In this document: positions 10,358 through 19,479 of the stretch, piece by piece
Position numbering within the stretch: the first letter of the stretch is position 1
Layout of the letters: each line of letters starts with the position of its first letter
Assembly (NCBI RefSeq): GCF_003703835.1
Contig: NZ_RDQR01000008.1
Coordinates: forward strand, 1 to 64,000
Length of the DNA stretch: 64,000 nucleotides
Source of the DNA: Auritidibacter ignavus
Lineage (GTDB): Bacteria > Actinomycetota > Actinomycetes > Actinomycetales > Micrococcaceae
Reading direction: 5' to 3'
Notes under the pieces: model-generated
What the model was told of the DNA's origin: nothing
The model's database searches: none
Seen by the model: the letters and a program-made list of their open reading frames with translations, nothing else
Translations under genes and position numbers: made by a program

Positions 10358-11341
10358 ATGGCACTGACAGCCGCTGTGAAGCAAGAGCTGTGCCAGATTC
10401 CGGTCACCACCTCCTCGGAGCGCGCCGCTGAGGCCGTGGCCATGTTGCGTTTCGCCGGTGGTATCCACCTCATCTCCGGTCGCATCGTGGTCGAGACCGA
10501 ACTCGACCACCACGAAGCGGCCCAGCGTCTGTGCCAGACGATCCAAGGGCTCTACGGCCACCAAACCGAAGTGATCCGCGTCTCCGGCCAAAATTTGCGC
10601 CACGGGGACCGCTATGTGATCCGTGTGTTGGCCGGTGGAGCCGAACTGGCCCGCCAGACCGGTTTGGTCGACCCCCGCGGACGTCCGGTTCGTGGCATGC
10701 CACCGGCGATCGTCAACGGCTCCACGGCCGATGCCGCCGCTACCTGGCGCGGGGCCTTCCTGGCCCATGGTTCCCTGACCGAGCCGGGCCGTTCTTCCGC
10801 CCTGGAAGTCACCGCACCCGGACCCGAGGCTGCTCTGGCCATGGTCGGTGCTGCCCGTCGGTTGGGCGTGATGGCCAAGGCGCGCGAAGTACGCCAATCC
10901 GATCGAGTCGTGATTCGCGATGGAGATGCCATTGCCGACCTGCTCACTGCCATGGGGGCCACTGGAACCGTTAAAGTCTGGCAAGAGCGCCGTACCCGCA
11001 AAGAAGTTCGGGCCTCTGCCAACCGGCTGGCGAACTTCGACGACGCGAACCTCCGTCGCTCCGCCCAGGCCGCCGTGGCCGCCGGCGCCCGGGTCGCTCG
11101 CGCCCTGGAGATCCTGGAAGACGATGTGCCCGAGCACCTGGAATACGCCGGCAGGCTCCGCATCGAGCACCAGCATGCCTCCCTGGATGAACTGGGGCGA
11201 CTGGCCGAACCGCAGATGACCAAAGACGCCATCGCCGGCCGTATTCGCCGGTTATTGGCCATGGCCGATAAGCGTGCCGCCGAGGAAAACATTCCCAATA
11301 CCCACGACGCCGTGCCTGAAGAATTACGCGAAGATGACTAA
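10358..11341 (+). CDS. whiA: DNA-binding regulator WhiA
   Basis: WhiA joins an N-terminal degenerate LAGLIDADG homing-endonuclease fold to a C-terminal helix-turn-helix. In Streptomyces it works with WhiB to trigger sporulation septation, and in other Gram-positives it affects division. This 327-residue copy starts [15 protein letters not shown] at ATG 10358, with AAGAGGG about 6 nt upstream. The C-terminal HTH region includes [20 protein letters not shown] near residue 275. In-frame codons back to 10262 exist but lack family similarity. A non-sporulating host is likely, so a growth or division role is inferred. Confidence 0.95.
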   Translation: MALTAAVKQELCQIPVTTSSERAAEAVAMLRFAGGIHLISGRIVVETELDHHEAAQRLCQTIQGLYGHQTEVIRVSGQNLRHGDRYVIRVLAGGAELARQTGLVDPRGRPVRGMPPAIVNGSTADAAATWRGAFLAHGSLTEPGRSSALEVTAPGPEAALAMVGAARRLGVMAKAREVRQSDRVVIRDGDAIADLLTAMGATGTVKVWQERRTRKEVRASANRLANFDDANLRRSAQAAVAAGARVARALEILEDDVPEHLEYAGRLRIEHQHASLDELGRLAEPQMTKDAIAGRIRRLLAMADKRAAEENIPNTHDAVPEELREDD

Positions 11342-11578
11342 ACTCTCGCCCTGAGCTGATCCGAGTCAGTGTGCTCTTGATCGCTACCGGGTCACGTTGT
11401 CTAGGATGAGAATCAACGGGCGTGGCCTTGAAGACGCGTCCCGTCGCTGTTCGCCGGAGCGATCACGACAGCTTATGGTCGACACACCGCACCGGCTGAC
11501 AGAACTGATCAAAAACCCTGCCCTGCGTGCGTGGCCCCACCGCCAGACGCCATCGTGGGGGATGTATGAGGAGGAAAC
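11342..11578 (+). promoter_or_regulatory. whiA-sodA spacer with candidate sodA promoter
   Basis: TTGATC (11377-11382) and TAGGAT (11402-11407), 19 bp apart, form a candidate promoter that would give sodA a leader of about 165 nt. No ORF inside is convincing. Confidence 0.35.
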
Positions 11579-12202
11579 GTGGAAAAGTACGTTCTGCCCG
11601 ACCTAGACTACGATTTCGCAGCCCTGGAGCCCCATATCTCCGGCCGCATCATGGAGCTTCACCACGATAAGCACCACAATACCTACGTAAAAGGCGCCAA
11701 CACCGCGCTGGAAAAGCTGGAGGCAGCTCGCGAAGCCGGTGACTTCTCCGCGATTAACCAGCTCTCCAAGGATCTGGCCTTCAACCTGGGTGGTCACACC
11801 AACCACTCCATCTTCTGGAAGAACCTCTCCCCAAACGGTGGCGACAAGCCCACCGGCGAGTTGGCTGCCGCCATCGACGAGTACTTCGGTTCCTTCGATT
11901 CCTTCCGCGACCACTTCACCGCAGCTGCTCTGGGTATCCAGGGTTCGGGCTGGGCGATCCTGGCTTACGAGCCGATCGGTGGCAACCTGGTCATCGAGCA
12001 GTTCTACGATCAGCAGAACGGTGTCCCCGTGGCGACCATCCCGCTGTTCCAGCTGGACATGTGGGAGCACGCCTTCTACCTGGACTACCAGAACGTCAAG
12101 GCCGATTACGTTAAGGCCATTTGGAACATCGTCAACTGGGAAGATGTTCAGCGGCGCTTTGAGGTAGCACGCTCCCAGGCATCCGGTCTGGTCACCCCGT
12201 AA
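11579..12202 (+). CDS. sodA: Superoxide dismutase (Mn/Fe type)
   Basis: Cytoplasmic dismutation of superoxide to peroxide and oxygen. The 207-residue length is normal. Metal ligands are visible: His in [12 protein letters not shown] (near 27), His in NHSIFW (near 80), and Asp and His in [11 protein letters not shown] (near 160). The [10 protein letters not shown] form and the metal-site context suit a Mn- or cambialistic enzyme; the sequence alone does not settle the metal. The start is GTG with a very strong GAGGAGG 5 nt or so upstream. It is transcribed alone between whiA and gap and followed by a hairpin terminator. Confidence 0.96.
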   Translation: MEKYVLPDLDYDFAALEPHISGRIMELHHDKHHNTYVKGANTALEKLEAAREAGDFSAINQLSKDLAFNLGGHTNHSIFWKNLSPNGGDKPTGELAAAIDEYFGSFDSFRDHFTAAALGIQGSGWAILAYEPIGGNLVIEQFYDQQNGVPVATIPLFQLDMWEHAFYLDYQNVKADYVKAIWNIVNWEDVQRRFEVARSQASGLVTP

Positions 12203-12234
12203 CCATCGCGTTGTCGTAGCGTGAACCATGCTTC

Positions 12235-12265
12235 GGGGGCACCTTGCACCTAGCAGGGTGCCCCC
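12235..12265 (+). terminator. Hairpin terminator after sodA
   Basis: GGGGGCACC (12235-12243) pairs with GGTGCCCCC (12257-12265), and the loop can form a further TGC/GCA pairing. There is no strong T-run, as is common in high-GC bacteria. Confidence 0.65.
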
Positions 12266-12367
12266 GGTGCTGTTTAGACTGGACAACGGGAGGCCGGCGT
12301 AGCATCTCGACCTCGCTACCATGCTTACGGCAACACAGTCTTTTGCGAAAGGCAGGCTTGACCTGAC

Positions 12368-13369
12368 ATGACAAAAATCGCCATCAATGGTTTCGGACGT
12401 ATTGGACGTAACGCGTTACGGGTTATCGAATCTCGCCACCCCGATCTTGAATTGGTGGCCGTCAACGATCTGACCAAACCCGAAGACCTGCTTTTCCTGA
12501 CCAAATACGACACGGTGCTGGGTAACTACCCACACGAGATCAGCTACGACGGCGGCAATATCATCGCCAACGGCCAAACGATCCGCGTGTTCCAGGAAAA
12601 GGACCCGAACAACCTGCCCTGGGGCGAGCTTGGTATCGATGTCGTGATTGAATCCACCGGTAAGTTCCGGGATCGCCAGGCCGCTAGCGCCCACCTCAAC
12701 GCCGGAGCCAAGAAGGTCGTGCTCTCTGCCCCCGGAAAAGGCGTTGATGGCACCTTCGTGGTCGGTGTCAACGATCAGAACCTCACCGAAGAGATGACTA
12801 TCATCTCCGCTGCCTCCTGCACGACCAACTGTTTGGCCCCAATGGCCAAGACCCTGCACGATAGCTTCGGCATCGTCGACGGCATTATGACCACCATCCA
12901 CGCCTATACCGGCGATCAGCAGCTGGTCGATGCCCCGCACAAGGATCAGCGTCGCGCTCGGGCCGCGGCCCAAAACATGATCCCGACCTCCACCGGGGCC
13001 GCCAAAGCCATCGGCGAAGTGATCCCGGATCTGAAGGGCAAGCTCGATGGTTTCGCAATGCGCGTGCCGGTGATCACCGGCTCTGCCACCGACCTGACCG
13101 TCGAGCTCGACCATGAGGTGTCCATCGAGGAGGTCAACGAAGCCTTCAAAAAGGCCTCCGAAACCCCCGAGCTCTCCGGACGCCTGGTGTACTCTACCGA
13201 CCCGCTGGTCTCGGCTGACATCGCAACCACCCCCGCAGCTTGCACCTATGACGCCCCGCTGACCAAGTCCATTGGTCGCGTGGTGAAGGTTATTGGGTGG
13301 TACGACAACGAGTACGGTTACACCTGCCAAATGCTTGACCTCGTCGAGCGTGCCGCCGACACTCTCTAA
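12368..13369 (+). CDS. gap: Glyceraldehyde-3-phosphate dehydrogenase, type I
   Basis: Oxidises and phosphorylates glyceraldehyde-3-phosphate to 1,3-bisphosphoglycerate with NAD. The 333-residue product has the NAD fold start INGFGRIGRNALR, the acidic NDLT at 33-36 that favours NAD, and the catalytic ASCTTNC with Cys near 151. A weak AAAGGCAGG lies upstream of the ATG. It opens the gap-pgk-tpiA-secG run. The spacer to pgk holds a large hairpin, so pgk may be partly uncoupled from it. Confidence 0.97.
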   Translation: MTKIAINGFGRIGRNALRVIESRHPDLELVAVNDLTKPEDLLFLTKYDTVLGNYPHEISYDGGNIIANGQTIRVFQEKDPNNLPWGELGIDVVIESTGKFRDRQAASAHLNAGAKKVVLSAPGKGVDGTFVVGVNDQNLTEEMTIISAASCTTNCLAPMAKTLHDSFGIVDGIMTTIHAYTGDQQLVDAPHKDQRRARAAAQNMIPTSTGAAKAIGEVIPDLKGKLDGFAMRVPVITGSATDLTVELDHEVSIEEVNEAFKKASETPELSGRLVYSTDPLVSADIATTPAACTYDAPLTKSIGRVVKVIGWYDNEYGYTCQMLDLVERAADTL

Positions 13370-13422
13370 CCCCTGGAACTCGGCTCTGACACCATCATCA
13401 GCCCCCTGGATCACCAGACGTT

Positions 13423-13463
13423 CGGCCCGGGCGAGTCCACTGCTCGGTGGACCGCTCGGGCCG
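13423..13463 (+). other. Strong hairpin in the gap-pgk spacer
   Basis: Left arm 13423-13440 and right arm 13447-13463 form a 17-bp stem with one bulged A (13434), one G-U pair and a 6-nt loop (TGCTCG). It may end gap transcripts, stabilise processed mRNA or mark the border of a pgk promoter: TATGCT at 13467-13472 directly follows. Confidence 0.65.
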
Positions 13464-13504
13464 GTGTATGCTCCTGAATATCGCCGTTTGAAAGGTCTCC
13501 TCCT

Positions 13505-14734
13505 ATGCCTGCACAAAACCTCAACGACTTGCTTGAGCAGGGAGTCAGCTCCCGCTACGTCTTGGTTCGGTCTGATCTGAACGTGCCTCTGGATTCCGGA
13601 ACCGTCACGGACGACGGTCGGATCCGCGCCTCATTGCCGGTTTTGGAAAAGCTCGCCACAGCAGGAGCCAAGGTGATCGTCATGGCTCACCTGGGACGCC
13701 CCAAGGGTGAGGCCAACCCCGAATTTTCCCTGGCCCCCGTGGCTACCCGGCTGGCTGAACTCACCACGATCGCGGTCCAGCGTGCCACCGATTTGACCGG
13801 TGAAGATGCTCGTTCCAAGGCCGATGCGCTGGCCGACGGATCGATCCTGTTGCTGGAAAATGTCCGCTTCGATCCCCGCGAAACCTCCAAAGATGACAGC
13901 GAACGGGCTGAGTTGGCAGCTGAACTGGCAAGTTTGGTCGGCGACACTGGGGTTTATGTTAACGACGCCTTCGGCGCGGTGCACCGCAAGCACGCCTCTG
14001 TCTTCGATATCGCCCGGCACCTTCCGGCCTACCAGGGTGACCTGGTCGCTACCGAGTTGCAGGTACTCGACCAGCTGATCACCGAACCGGCTCGCCCCTA
14101 CGTAGTGGCCCTGGGTGGATCTAAAGTCTCCGATAAGCTTGCGGTCATCGATAACTTGCTCGACAAAGCCGACACGCTACTGATCGGCGGGGGAATGGTT
14201 TTCACCTTCCTCGCCGCGCAGGGGCATCAGGTCGGCTCCTCACTACTCGAAGAAGACCAGATCGATACCGTGGCCGAATACCTGAAGCGCTCCGGCCAAG
14301 GCGGCGCGGCCACCATCGTGTTGCCGACCGATATCGTGATGGCCGAAACGTTCGGTGCTGACGCCGGGCATGAAGTTCGCCCCGTCGATGGTCTGGCAAC
14401 TGGTACCTATGGAGAGTCGGCCATGGGCCTCGATATCGGGCCCGACTCGGCAGCCCATTACGCCCAGACCATCCGCGCAGCTCACACCGTCTTCTGGAAC
14501 GGCCCGATGGGTGTCTTCGAGCTACCCGCCTTCGCGGCCGGCACCAAGGCCGTAGCCGAAGCCCTCACCGCGGTTGATGGACTCTGCGTGGTTGGCGGTG
14601 GCGATTCAGCAGCTGCCGTGCGCAATCTGGGCTTCGGTGACGACCAGTTCGGCCATATCTCCACCGGAGGTGGGGCCTCCCTGGAATATTTGGAAGGACG
14701 CGAGCTACCCGGTGTGCAGGCCCTGCAGAACTAA
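13505..14734 (+). CDS. pgk: Phosphoglycerate kinase
   Basis: Transfers the acyl-phosphate of 1,3-bisphosphoglycerate to ADP. The 409-residue product has the substrate-binding RSDLNVPLD near residue 22, the [10 protein letters not shown] block near 58 and the nucleotide-binding C-terminal [13 protein letters not shown] near 365. Start ATG 13505 has GAAAGG about 9-13 nt upstream. It is followed by tpiA after about 97 bp, as usual in Actinobacteria. Confidence 0.97.
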   Translation: MPAQNLNDLLEQGVSSRYVLVRSDLNVPLDSGTVTDDGRIRASLPVLEKLATAGAKVIVMAHLGRPKGEANPEFSLAPVATRLAELTTIAVQRATDLTGEDARSKADALADGSILLLENVRFDPRETSKDDSERAELAAELASLVGDTGVYVNDAFGAVHRKHASVFDIARHLPAYQGDLVATELQVLDQLITEPARPYVVALGGSKVSDKLAVIDNLLDKADTLLIGGGMVFTFLAAQGHQVGSSLLEEDQIDTVAEYLKRSGQGGAATIVLPTDIVMAETFGADAGHEVRPVDGLATGTYGESAMGLDIGPDSAAHYAQTIRAAHTVFWNGPMGVFELPAFAAGTKAVAEALTAVDGLCVVGGGDSAAAVRNLGFGDDQFGHISTGGGASLEYLEGRELPGVQALQN

Positions 14735-14831
14735 GACAGGCTCTGTAGCACGTGCAACCCGACCGTTGGCACGGCGTAGCTCGTCGAGCCTTTGCTGACC
14801 GGACCCGAGAAGATGAAGGACTGATCTGTGC

Positions 14832-15647
14832 ATGACCTCCACAACTAACGGAGCCTATGACCGCACCCCGCTGATGGCCGGTAACTGGAAGATGAACCTC
14901 GACCACCAGCAGGCCGTCACGCTGGTGCAAAAGCTTTGCTGGACCCTCAACGATGCCGATCACGATTTCGACACCATTGAGGTCGCGGTTTTCCCGCCCT
15001 TCACGGATCTCCGCAGTGTGCAGACCCTGATCCGCGGTGATAAGCTCCCGGTCTCTCTGGGAGCCCAGGATCTCTCCCCACACGCCTCCGGAGCCTACAC
15101 CGGTGATATCTCGGGCCAGTTCCTCGCTAAACTCGACTGCCGGTACGTGCTCGTCGGCCACTCCGAGCGTCGTAGCGTCCACCAGGAATCCGATGAGATC
15201 GTGGCCGCCAAAGTCCAGGCCGCCTTCACGCACGGGCTCGTGCCGATCCTCTGTGTCGGCGAGGACCTCCAGGTGCGTGAAGACCATCGCCATCTCGAGC
15301 ACACCCTGGGCCAGGTCCGCGCCGGGATCGCCAAAGTACCCACCCAGCACGTGCAAGACCTGGTTATTGCCTACGAGCCGGTCTGGGCAATCGGCACTGG
15401 CGAAGTCGCTGGCCCTGAGGACGCTCAAGAAATGGCCTCAGCGATCCGTGAGTTACTGAGTCAAGACCACGGGCCCGAGGTGGCCCGCTCGGTACGAATC
15501 CTTTACGGCGGTTCGGTGAAGGCCGCTAATGTGGCCAGCATCATGCGCGAGAAAGACGTCGATGGTGCCCTGGTCGGTGGGGCCAGTCTCGACGAAGCCG
15601 AATTTGCTAGTATTGTTAGGTTCGAGCATCATTTGTTGACCGACTAG
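14832..15647 (+). CDS. tpiA: Triose-phosphate isomerase
   Basis: Interconverts dihydroxyacetone phosphate and glyceraldehyde-3-phosphate. The 271-residue product begins with the family block MAGNWKMN (catalytic Lys), followed by VGHSERR (catalytic His near 110), AYEPVWAIGTG (catalytic Glu near 182) and the phosphate-binding ILYGGSVKAAN near 220. It lies between pgk and secG on the same strand and is probably part of the same transcript. Confidence 0.97.
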   Translation: MTSTTNGAYDRTPLMAGNWKMNLDHQQAVTLVQKLCWTLNDADHDFDTIEVAVFPPFTDLRSVQTLIRGDKLPVSLGAQDLSPHASGAYTGDISGQFLAKLDCRYVLVGHSERRSVHQESDEIVAAKVQAAFTHGLVPILCVGEDLQVREDHRHLEHTLGQVRAGIAKVPTQHVQDLVIAYEPVWAIGTGEVAGPEDAQEMASAIRELLSQDHGPEVARSVRILYGGSVKAANVASIMREKDVDGALVGGASLDEAEFASIVRFEHHLLTD

Positions 15648-15684
15648 CTGGCCGTCACCCACGGCGTAAAGGAAGAATCTTTTC

Positions 15685-15936
15685 GTGGAAATTTTACAGA
15701 TTGTCCTGCAGATCCTTTTGGTGATCATCAGTGTGTCCATGGTGCTGTTGATCCTATTGCACAAGGGCCGCGGGGGCGGTATGTCCGATATGTTTGGTGG
15801 TGGCGTAACCTCCGGACTCAGCTCTTCGGGCGTTGCTCAACGCAACCTCACTCGCCTGACCGTCTTCCTCGGCGTACTGTGGGGTGCGATCATCATCGTC
15901 CTGGCGCTGTTGCCCCAGTTCATGCGCGAATTCTGA
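15685..15936 (+). CDS. secG: Preprotein translocase subunit SecG
   Basis: Small subunit of the SecYEG channel that assists SecA-driven export. The 83-residue product has two membrane segments (about 5-25 and 55-77) around the conserved glycine-rich loop HKGRGGGMSDMFGGG. Start is GTG 15685, preceded by AAGGAAG. The tpiA-secG linkage is typical of Actinobacteria. Its stop lies 49 bp from the convergent pgl stop; I saw no hairpin between them. Confidence 0.94.
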   Translation: MEILQIVLQILLVIISVSMVLLILLHKGRGGGMSDMFGGGVTSGLSSSGVAQRNLTRLTVFLGVLWGAIIIVLALLPQFMREF

Positions 15937-15985
15937 TCCCTGCCAGTTTTCTCTCAGCCCGGTCAGCTTCCGCCACATCCTGCAA

Positions 15986-16831
15986 CTAGCCCTCAGACAG
16001 GGCCTGCTCATCCACCCACCACAGCGTTTCGACCCGTCCCCGCACCACCAGAGCCGGTAGCACCTCGTCCATCGCACGCTGTTGCCCGGATGCTGGTGGT
16101 GGCGTGTCAGCAGAGCGCACCGCACCCACCGGTCCGGCCTTGCCCGCTCCCGGGGCAAAAAGCCAGACGTTGTCGCCACTGTTCAGCGCTTCCAGGCTCA
16201 ACGACAACCGTTCCGGCGGGGGCTTCGGCGATCCCGTCACCGGGATGACCGTGCGCCCGGTTATCGTGACACCCGGCAACCCCGGGAAGAGGCTTGCCAC
16301 GTGACCGTCTTCGCCAACTCCCAGTAGCACCACATCAAACCGTGGCAGTCGCTGATCAACTCCGGGATCCCGCTCGGCTGCCGTTGCCAGCTCCGTGGCG
16401 TACTGCTCGGCAGAGGTTGCCAACACGTCGTGGTGGTCTCGGTCAGCATGCCCTGCTGTGGCAGCCGGCATGGGGTGAAACTGCTCCCGGCCGAGGCCGT
16501 AGGACGCAACGAGTGTGCCCACCAGCGCATCCCAGGCCTGTCGCGCATTGCGCTGCGCATCAGTCGCGTCCAGATAGCGCTCATCGCCGAACCACAACTG
16601 CACGCCCGACCAATCAGTGACCTGTCCCAAAAGGTTCTTCTGTGGATCCGCGAGCCGTTCCAGCAACCCTATACCGGAGGTTCCTCCGGTGAGCACGATC
16701 TGCGCCCGGCCACGCTGGTCCAAGGCCCGATTAATGACCGCCACCAGCTCAACAGCGGCCGCCTCGAGCAACTGTGCCTTATCCGGGAACACCGCCACAG
16801 TTGCTCCGGTACCTGTACTTTCCCGGCGCAT
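15986..16831 (-). CDS. pgl: 6-phosphogluconolactonase
   Basis: Hydrolyses 6-phosphogluconolactone made by Zwf. The product (281 residues from ATG 16831) has LTGGTSGIGLLERL near the N-terminus, VQLWFGDERYL near 85 and LLGVGEDGHVASLFPG near 160, all diagnostic of the DevB/Pgl family. The start is uncertain. GTG 16885 would add 18 residues, overlaps the opcA stop by 11 nt and has AAGGCGG 9 nt upstream. I kept ATG 16831 because family members begin about 10 residues before the VAVFPD strand. It is the last gene of the tkt-to-pgl run. Confidence 0.92.
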   Translation of the reverse strand: MRRESTGTGATVAVFPDKAQLLEAAAVELVAVINRALDQRGRAQIVLTGGTSGIGLLERLADPQKNLLGQVTDWSGVQLWFGDERYLDATDAQRNARQAWDALVGTLVASYGLGREQFHPMPAATAGHADRDHHDVLATSAEQYATELATAAERDPGVDQRLPRFDVVLLGVGEDGHVASLFPGLPGVTITGRTVIPVTGSPKPPPERLSLSLEALNSGDNVWLFAPGAGKAGPVGAVRSADTPPPASGQQRAMDEVLPALVVRGRVETLWWVDEQALSEG

Positions 16832-16874
16832 GGCATGAGCGAGCCCACCGTGGTGTGATGCGGTTGGAGTGTCG

Positions 16875-17825
16875 TTATCGGGCACTGGGATGCACCGCCT
16901 TAATATTGGTAGCTGGCAATCCTTGGGCCAGCACGCGACCAAAGAACTCATCCGGGTCCAAGCGACGCAATTCTTCGGTCAAACACTCCTGGCGTGACCG
17001 GCGAGGCAACGAAATGCGCTGCACTTTCCGGTCCTGTTGATACAGAAAGGCCACCGGGGATTCCTCATTGCGCGCCAGCACGATGTCTCCGCCGCGCCGC
17101 ACCAAACGCACCGATCGCAGCCCCGGACCAGTCCCGGTCGAAGCCAAGGTGACCGGGATCTGCAATTGCATCTGCAACCATGCGCCCATCAAAATCGTGG
17201 CCGCATTATTCTCGGCCCCGTCCACGGTCGCTGCCAGCACCGACGCCGGGTCGATCGTGTCAAAAATCGCCGCCACCTGGTTGCGCCACATGGTCAGCCG
17301 CGTCCACGACAGATCGGTATCCCCGGCCCGGTAGCCTTCACGAAGTAGCTTCAGAGCCGTCGGGGCGTCCACGCCGGTGGGTGCGCTGGTATCGACAATC
17401 CGGCGATGGGCGATCCGGCCCAGTGGTGACTCAGCCGGGATTGTGGGAGCCGTGCCGGGCCACCACACGACGATCGGCGCGTCGGGGAGCAGGAACCCGT
17501 TGATCAACGTCGCCGATTCCACCGCGTTCTGGCCCGAAGTGTAAAGCACCACCACGTCCGAGGCTCCGGCGTCGCCACCAACGCGGATTTGAGCATCAAG
17601 CCCGGTCTGCTTCCGCTGGTCGCCGGTAGCCAGCACCACGATCCGGCAGGGATGTTCCCGCGAGGCCTGGTTGGCTGCCTCAATGGCTTCTTCTACACTG
17701 TCCGCGGTGGTTGCAATGATCAGCGACAGTACCCGACCTAAGGCGACCACGCCACCAGATTCACGCAGCCGGCCGATCTCCTTCAGGACCTGATCGACGG
17801 TGGTATCGGATAGCTCCACAATCAT
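16875..17825 (-). CDS. opcA: Glucose-6-phosphate dehydrogenase assembly protein OpcA
   Basis: OpcA is an actinobacterial and cyanobacterial protein needed for full activity and redox control of Zwf. The 316-residue product starts [17 protein letters not shown]; the ATG at 17825 shares its A with the zwf stop (TAATG) and has GGAGGAGA about 5 nt upstream. The conserved PDAPIVVWWPG is near residue 125. A longer start at 17840 would overlap zwf without its own ribosome site. Tight coupling with zwf fits its partner role. Confidence 0.94.
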   Translation of the reverse strand: MIVELSDTTVDQVLKEIGRLRESGGVVALGRVLSLIIATTADSVEEAIEAANQASREHPCRIVVLATGDQRKQTGLDAQIRVGGDAGASDVVVLYTSGQNAVESATLINGFLLPDAPIVVWWPGTAPTIPAESPLGRIAHRRIVDTSAPTGVDAPTALKLLREGYRAGDTDLSWTRLTMWRNQVAAIFDTIDPASVLAATVDGAENNAATILMGAWLQMQLQIPVTLASTGTGPGLRSVRLVRRGGDIVLARNEESPVAFLYQQDRKVQRISLPRRSRQECLTEELRRLDPDEFFGRVLAQGLPATNIKAVHPSAR

Positions 17826-19420
17826 TACGGTCTCCTCCAAGCGCGCCCGTCACGGGCCATCATGTCATCCGCTCCGGCCGGCCCCCAGGACCCTGGCTCA
17901 TAGGGTTCTGGCTGGTCCGGTAACGACTCCCAGTACTGTTCAAATGGGTCCAGGATCCGCCACGACTGCTCGACCTCTTCGTGCCGGGGGAACAGTGGCG
18001 GGTCACCCAACAATACGTCCAAAATCAGGCGTTCATAGGCCTCGGGGCTGTCCTCGGTGAAAGCATGACCGTAGCCGAAGTCCATGGTTACATCGCGCAC
18101 CGTCATCTGAGTGCCCGGCACCTTGGAGGCAAAACGGATCGTCACCCCTTCGTCGGGCTGGACTCGGATCACCACGGTGTTGTGGCCGAAGTCTGTGGTC
18201 CCGTGGGACGGGAAGATCAGATCCGGGCTCTTCTTGAACACCACCGCGATCTCGGTGACCCGCCGACCTAAGCGCTTGCCGGTGCGCAAGTAGAAGGGCA
18301 CCCCCTCCCAGCGTCGGTTGTGGATCCCCAATTTGAGCGCGGCATAGGTCTCGGTCCGGGAATGGGGATCGAATCCCTCTTCGTCCAAAAAGCCCAGGAC
18401 CTTTTCTCCGCCTTGCCAGCCCCCGGCGTATTGGCCCCGGGCCGAACAGTGTCCCAGGTCCTGGGGCACCACCACGGATTTGAGCACCTTTTCTTTTTCT
18501 GCCCGCAGATCATCGGCCCGGTAAGACAGGGGTTCTTCCATCGCGGTCAGCGCCAGCAACTGCAACAGGTGGTTCTGGATCACATCCCGGGCGGCCCCGA
18601 CCCCGTCGTAGTAGCCGGCACGGCCCTCAATCCCGATCGATTCAGCCATCGTGATCTGCACATGGTCGACGTGTTGGGCATTCCACAACGGTTCATACAG
18701 CCGATTGGCAAATCGCAGGGCCAAAATATTCTGGACGGTTTCTTTCCCTAAGTAGTGGTCGATCCGAAACACGTCATCGGGGGAGAAGACCTGCTCGATC
18801 ACCTCGTTGAGCTCCCGAGCCGAAGCCAGATCATGCCCGAAGGGTTTTTCGATCACCACCCGGCGCCACGGAGCCAGCGCAGTATCCGTGTCAGCACCGA
18901 GCTGTTTGCCAGCCAGCCCGTGATCGACCAGATGACGGGAGACCGTTTCGAACCACGCCGGCGGGATCGACAGGTAGAACGCAGTGTTGCCCCCAGTGCC
19001 ACGTTGGTCTTGCAACTCCTCCAACGTGGCGGACAGTCGCTGGTAGGCCTGCTCGTCGTCAAAACCGCCCGAGATGAATCGGAATCCACCCGACAGCTGG
19101 GCCCAGACGATCTCGTTGAAACTCGTCCTGGCGTGTGCCCGCACAGAGGCCTGCACGAAGGCGGTGAATTCCTGCTGGTCCCAGTCGCGTCGACCGAACC
19201 CGACCAGGGAGAAACTCGGTGGCAGCAACCCGTTATGGGCCAGATCGTAAATGGCCGGCAACAGTTTCTTGCGCGCCAGATCGCCGGTGACCCCGAACAT
19301 GACCATGGCCGAGGGTCCAGCAATCGAGGTCAGGCGCCGGTCGGCCGGGTCACGCAACGGATTGGTATGACGCGACGGGCGGGGCGGATCCTGGGGTGTT
19401 GCGGGCCATGCTGGTGCCAC
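17825..19420 (-). CDS. zwf: Glucose-6-phosphate 1-dehydrogenase
   Basis: First enzyme of the oxidative pentose phosphate pathway; makes NADPH and 6-phosphogluconolactone. The 531-residue product has the NADP loop [19 protein letters not shown] near residue 43 and the substrate/catalytic RIDHYLGKE near 216. Start is GTG 19420 with AGGAAGG about 10 nt upstream. It lies between pgi and opcA on the minus strand. No 6-phosphogluconate dehydrogenase (gnd) is present in the window, so the oxidative branch is completed elsewhere. Confidence 0.97.
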   Translation of the reverse strand: MAPAWPATPQDPPRPSRHTNPLRDPADRRLTSIAGPSAMVMFGVTGDLARKKLLPAIYDLAHNGLLPPSFSLVGFGRRDWDQQEFTAFVQASVRAHARTSFNEIVWAQLSGGFRFISGGFDDEQAYQRLSATLEELQDQRGTGGNTAFYLSIPPAWFETVSRHLVDHGLAGKQLGADTDTALAPWRRVVIEKPFGHDLASARELNEVIEQVFSPDDVFRIDHYLGKETVQNILALRFANRLYEPLWNAQHVDHVQITMAESIGIEGRAGYYDGVGAARDVIQNHLLQLLALTAMEEPLSYRADDLRAEKEKVLKSVVVPQDLGHCSARGQYAGGWQGGEKVLGFLDEEGFDPHSRTETYAALKLGIHNRRWEGVPFYLRTGKRLGRRVTEIAVVFKKSPDLIFPSHGTTDFGHNTVVIRVQPDEGVTIRFASKVPGTQMTVRDVTMDFGYGHAFTEDSPEAYERLILDVLLGDPPLFPRHEEVEQSWRILDPFEQYWESLPDQPEPYEPGSWGPAGADDMMARDGRAWRRP

Positions 19421-19479
19421 GTGTGCTGTGCCTTCCTGCTACGTAGGGTGTGTTGATCGGTGGTGATCGACAGATGCGG

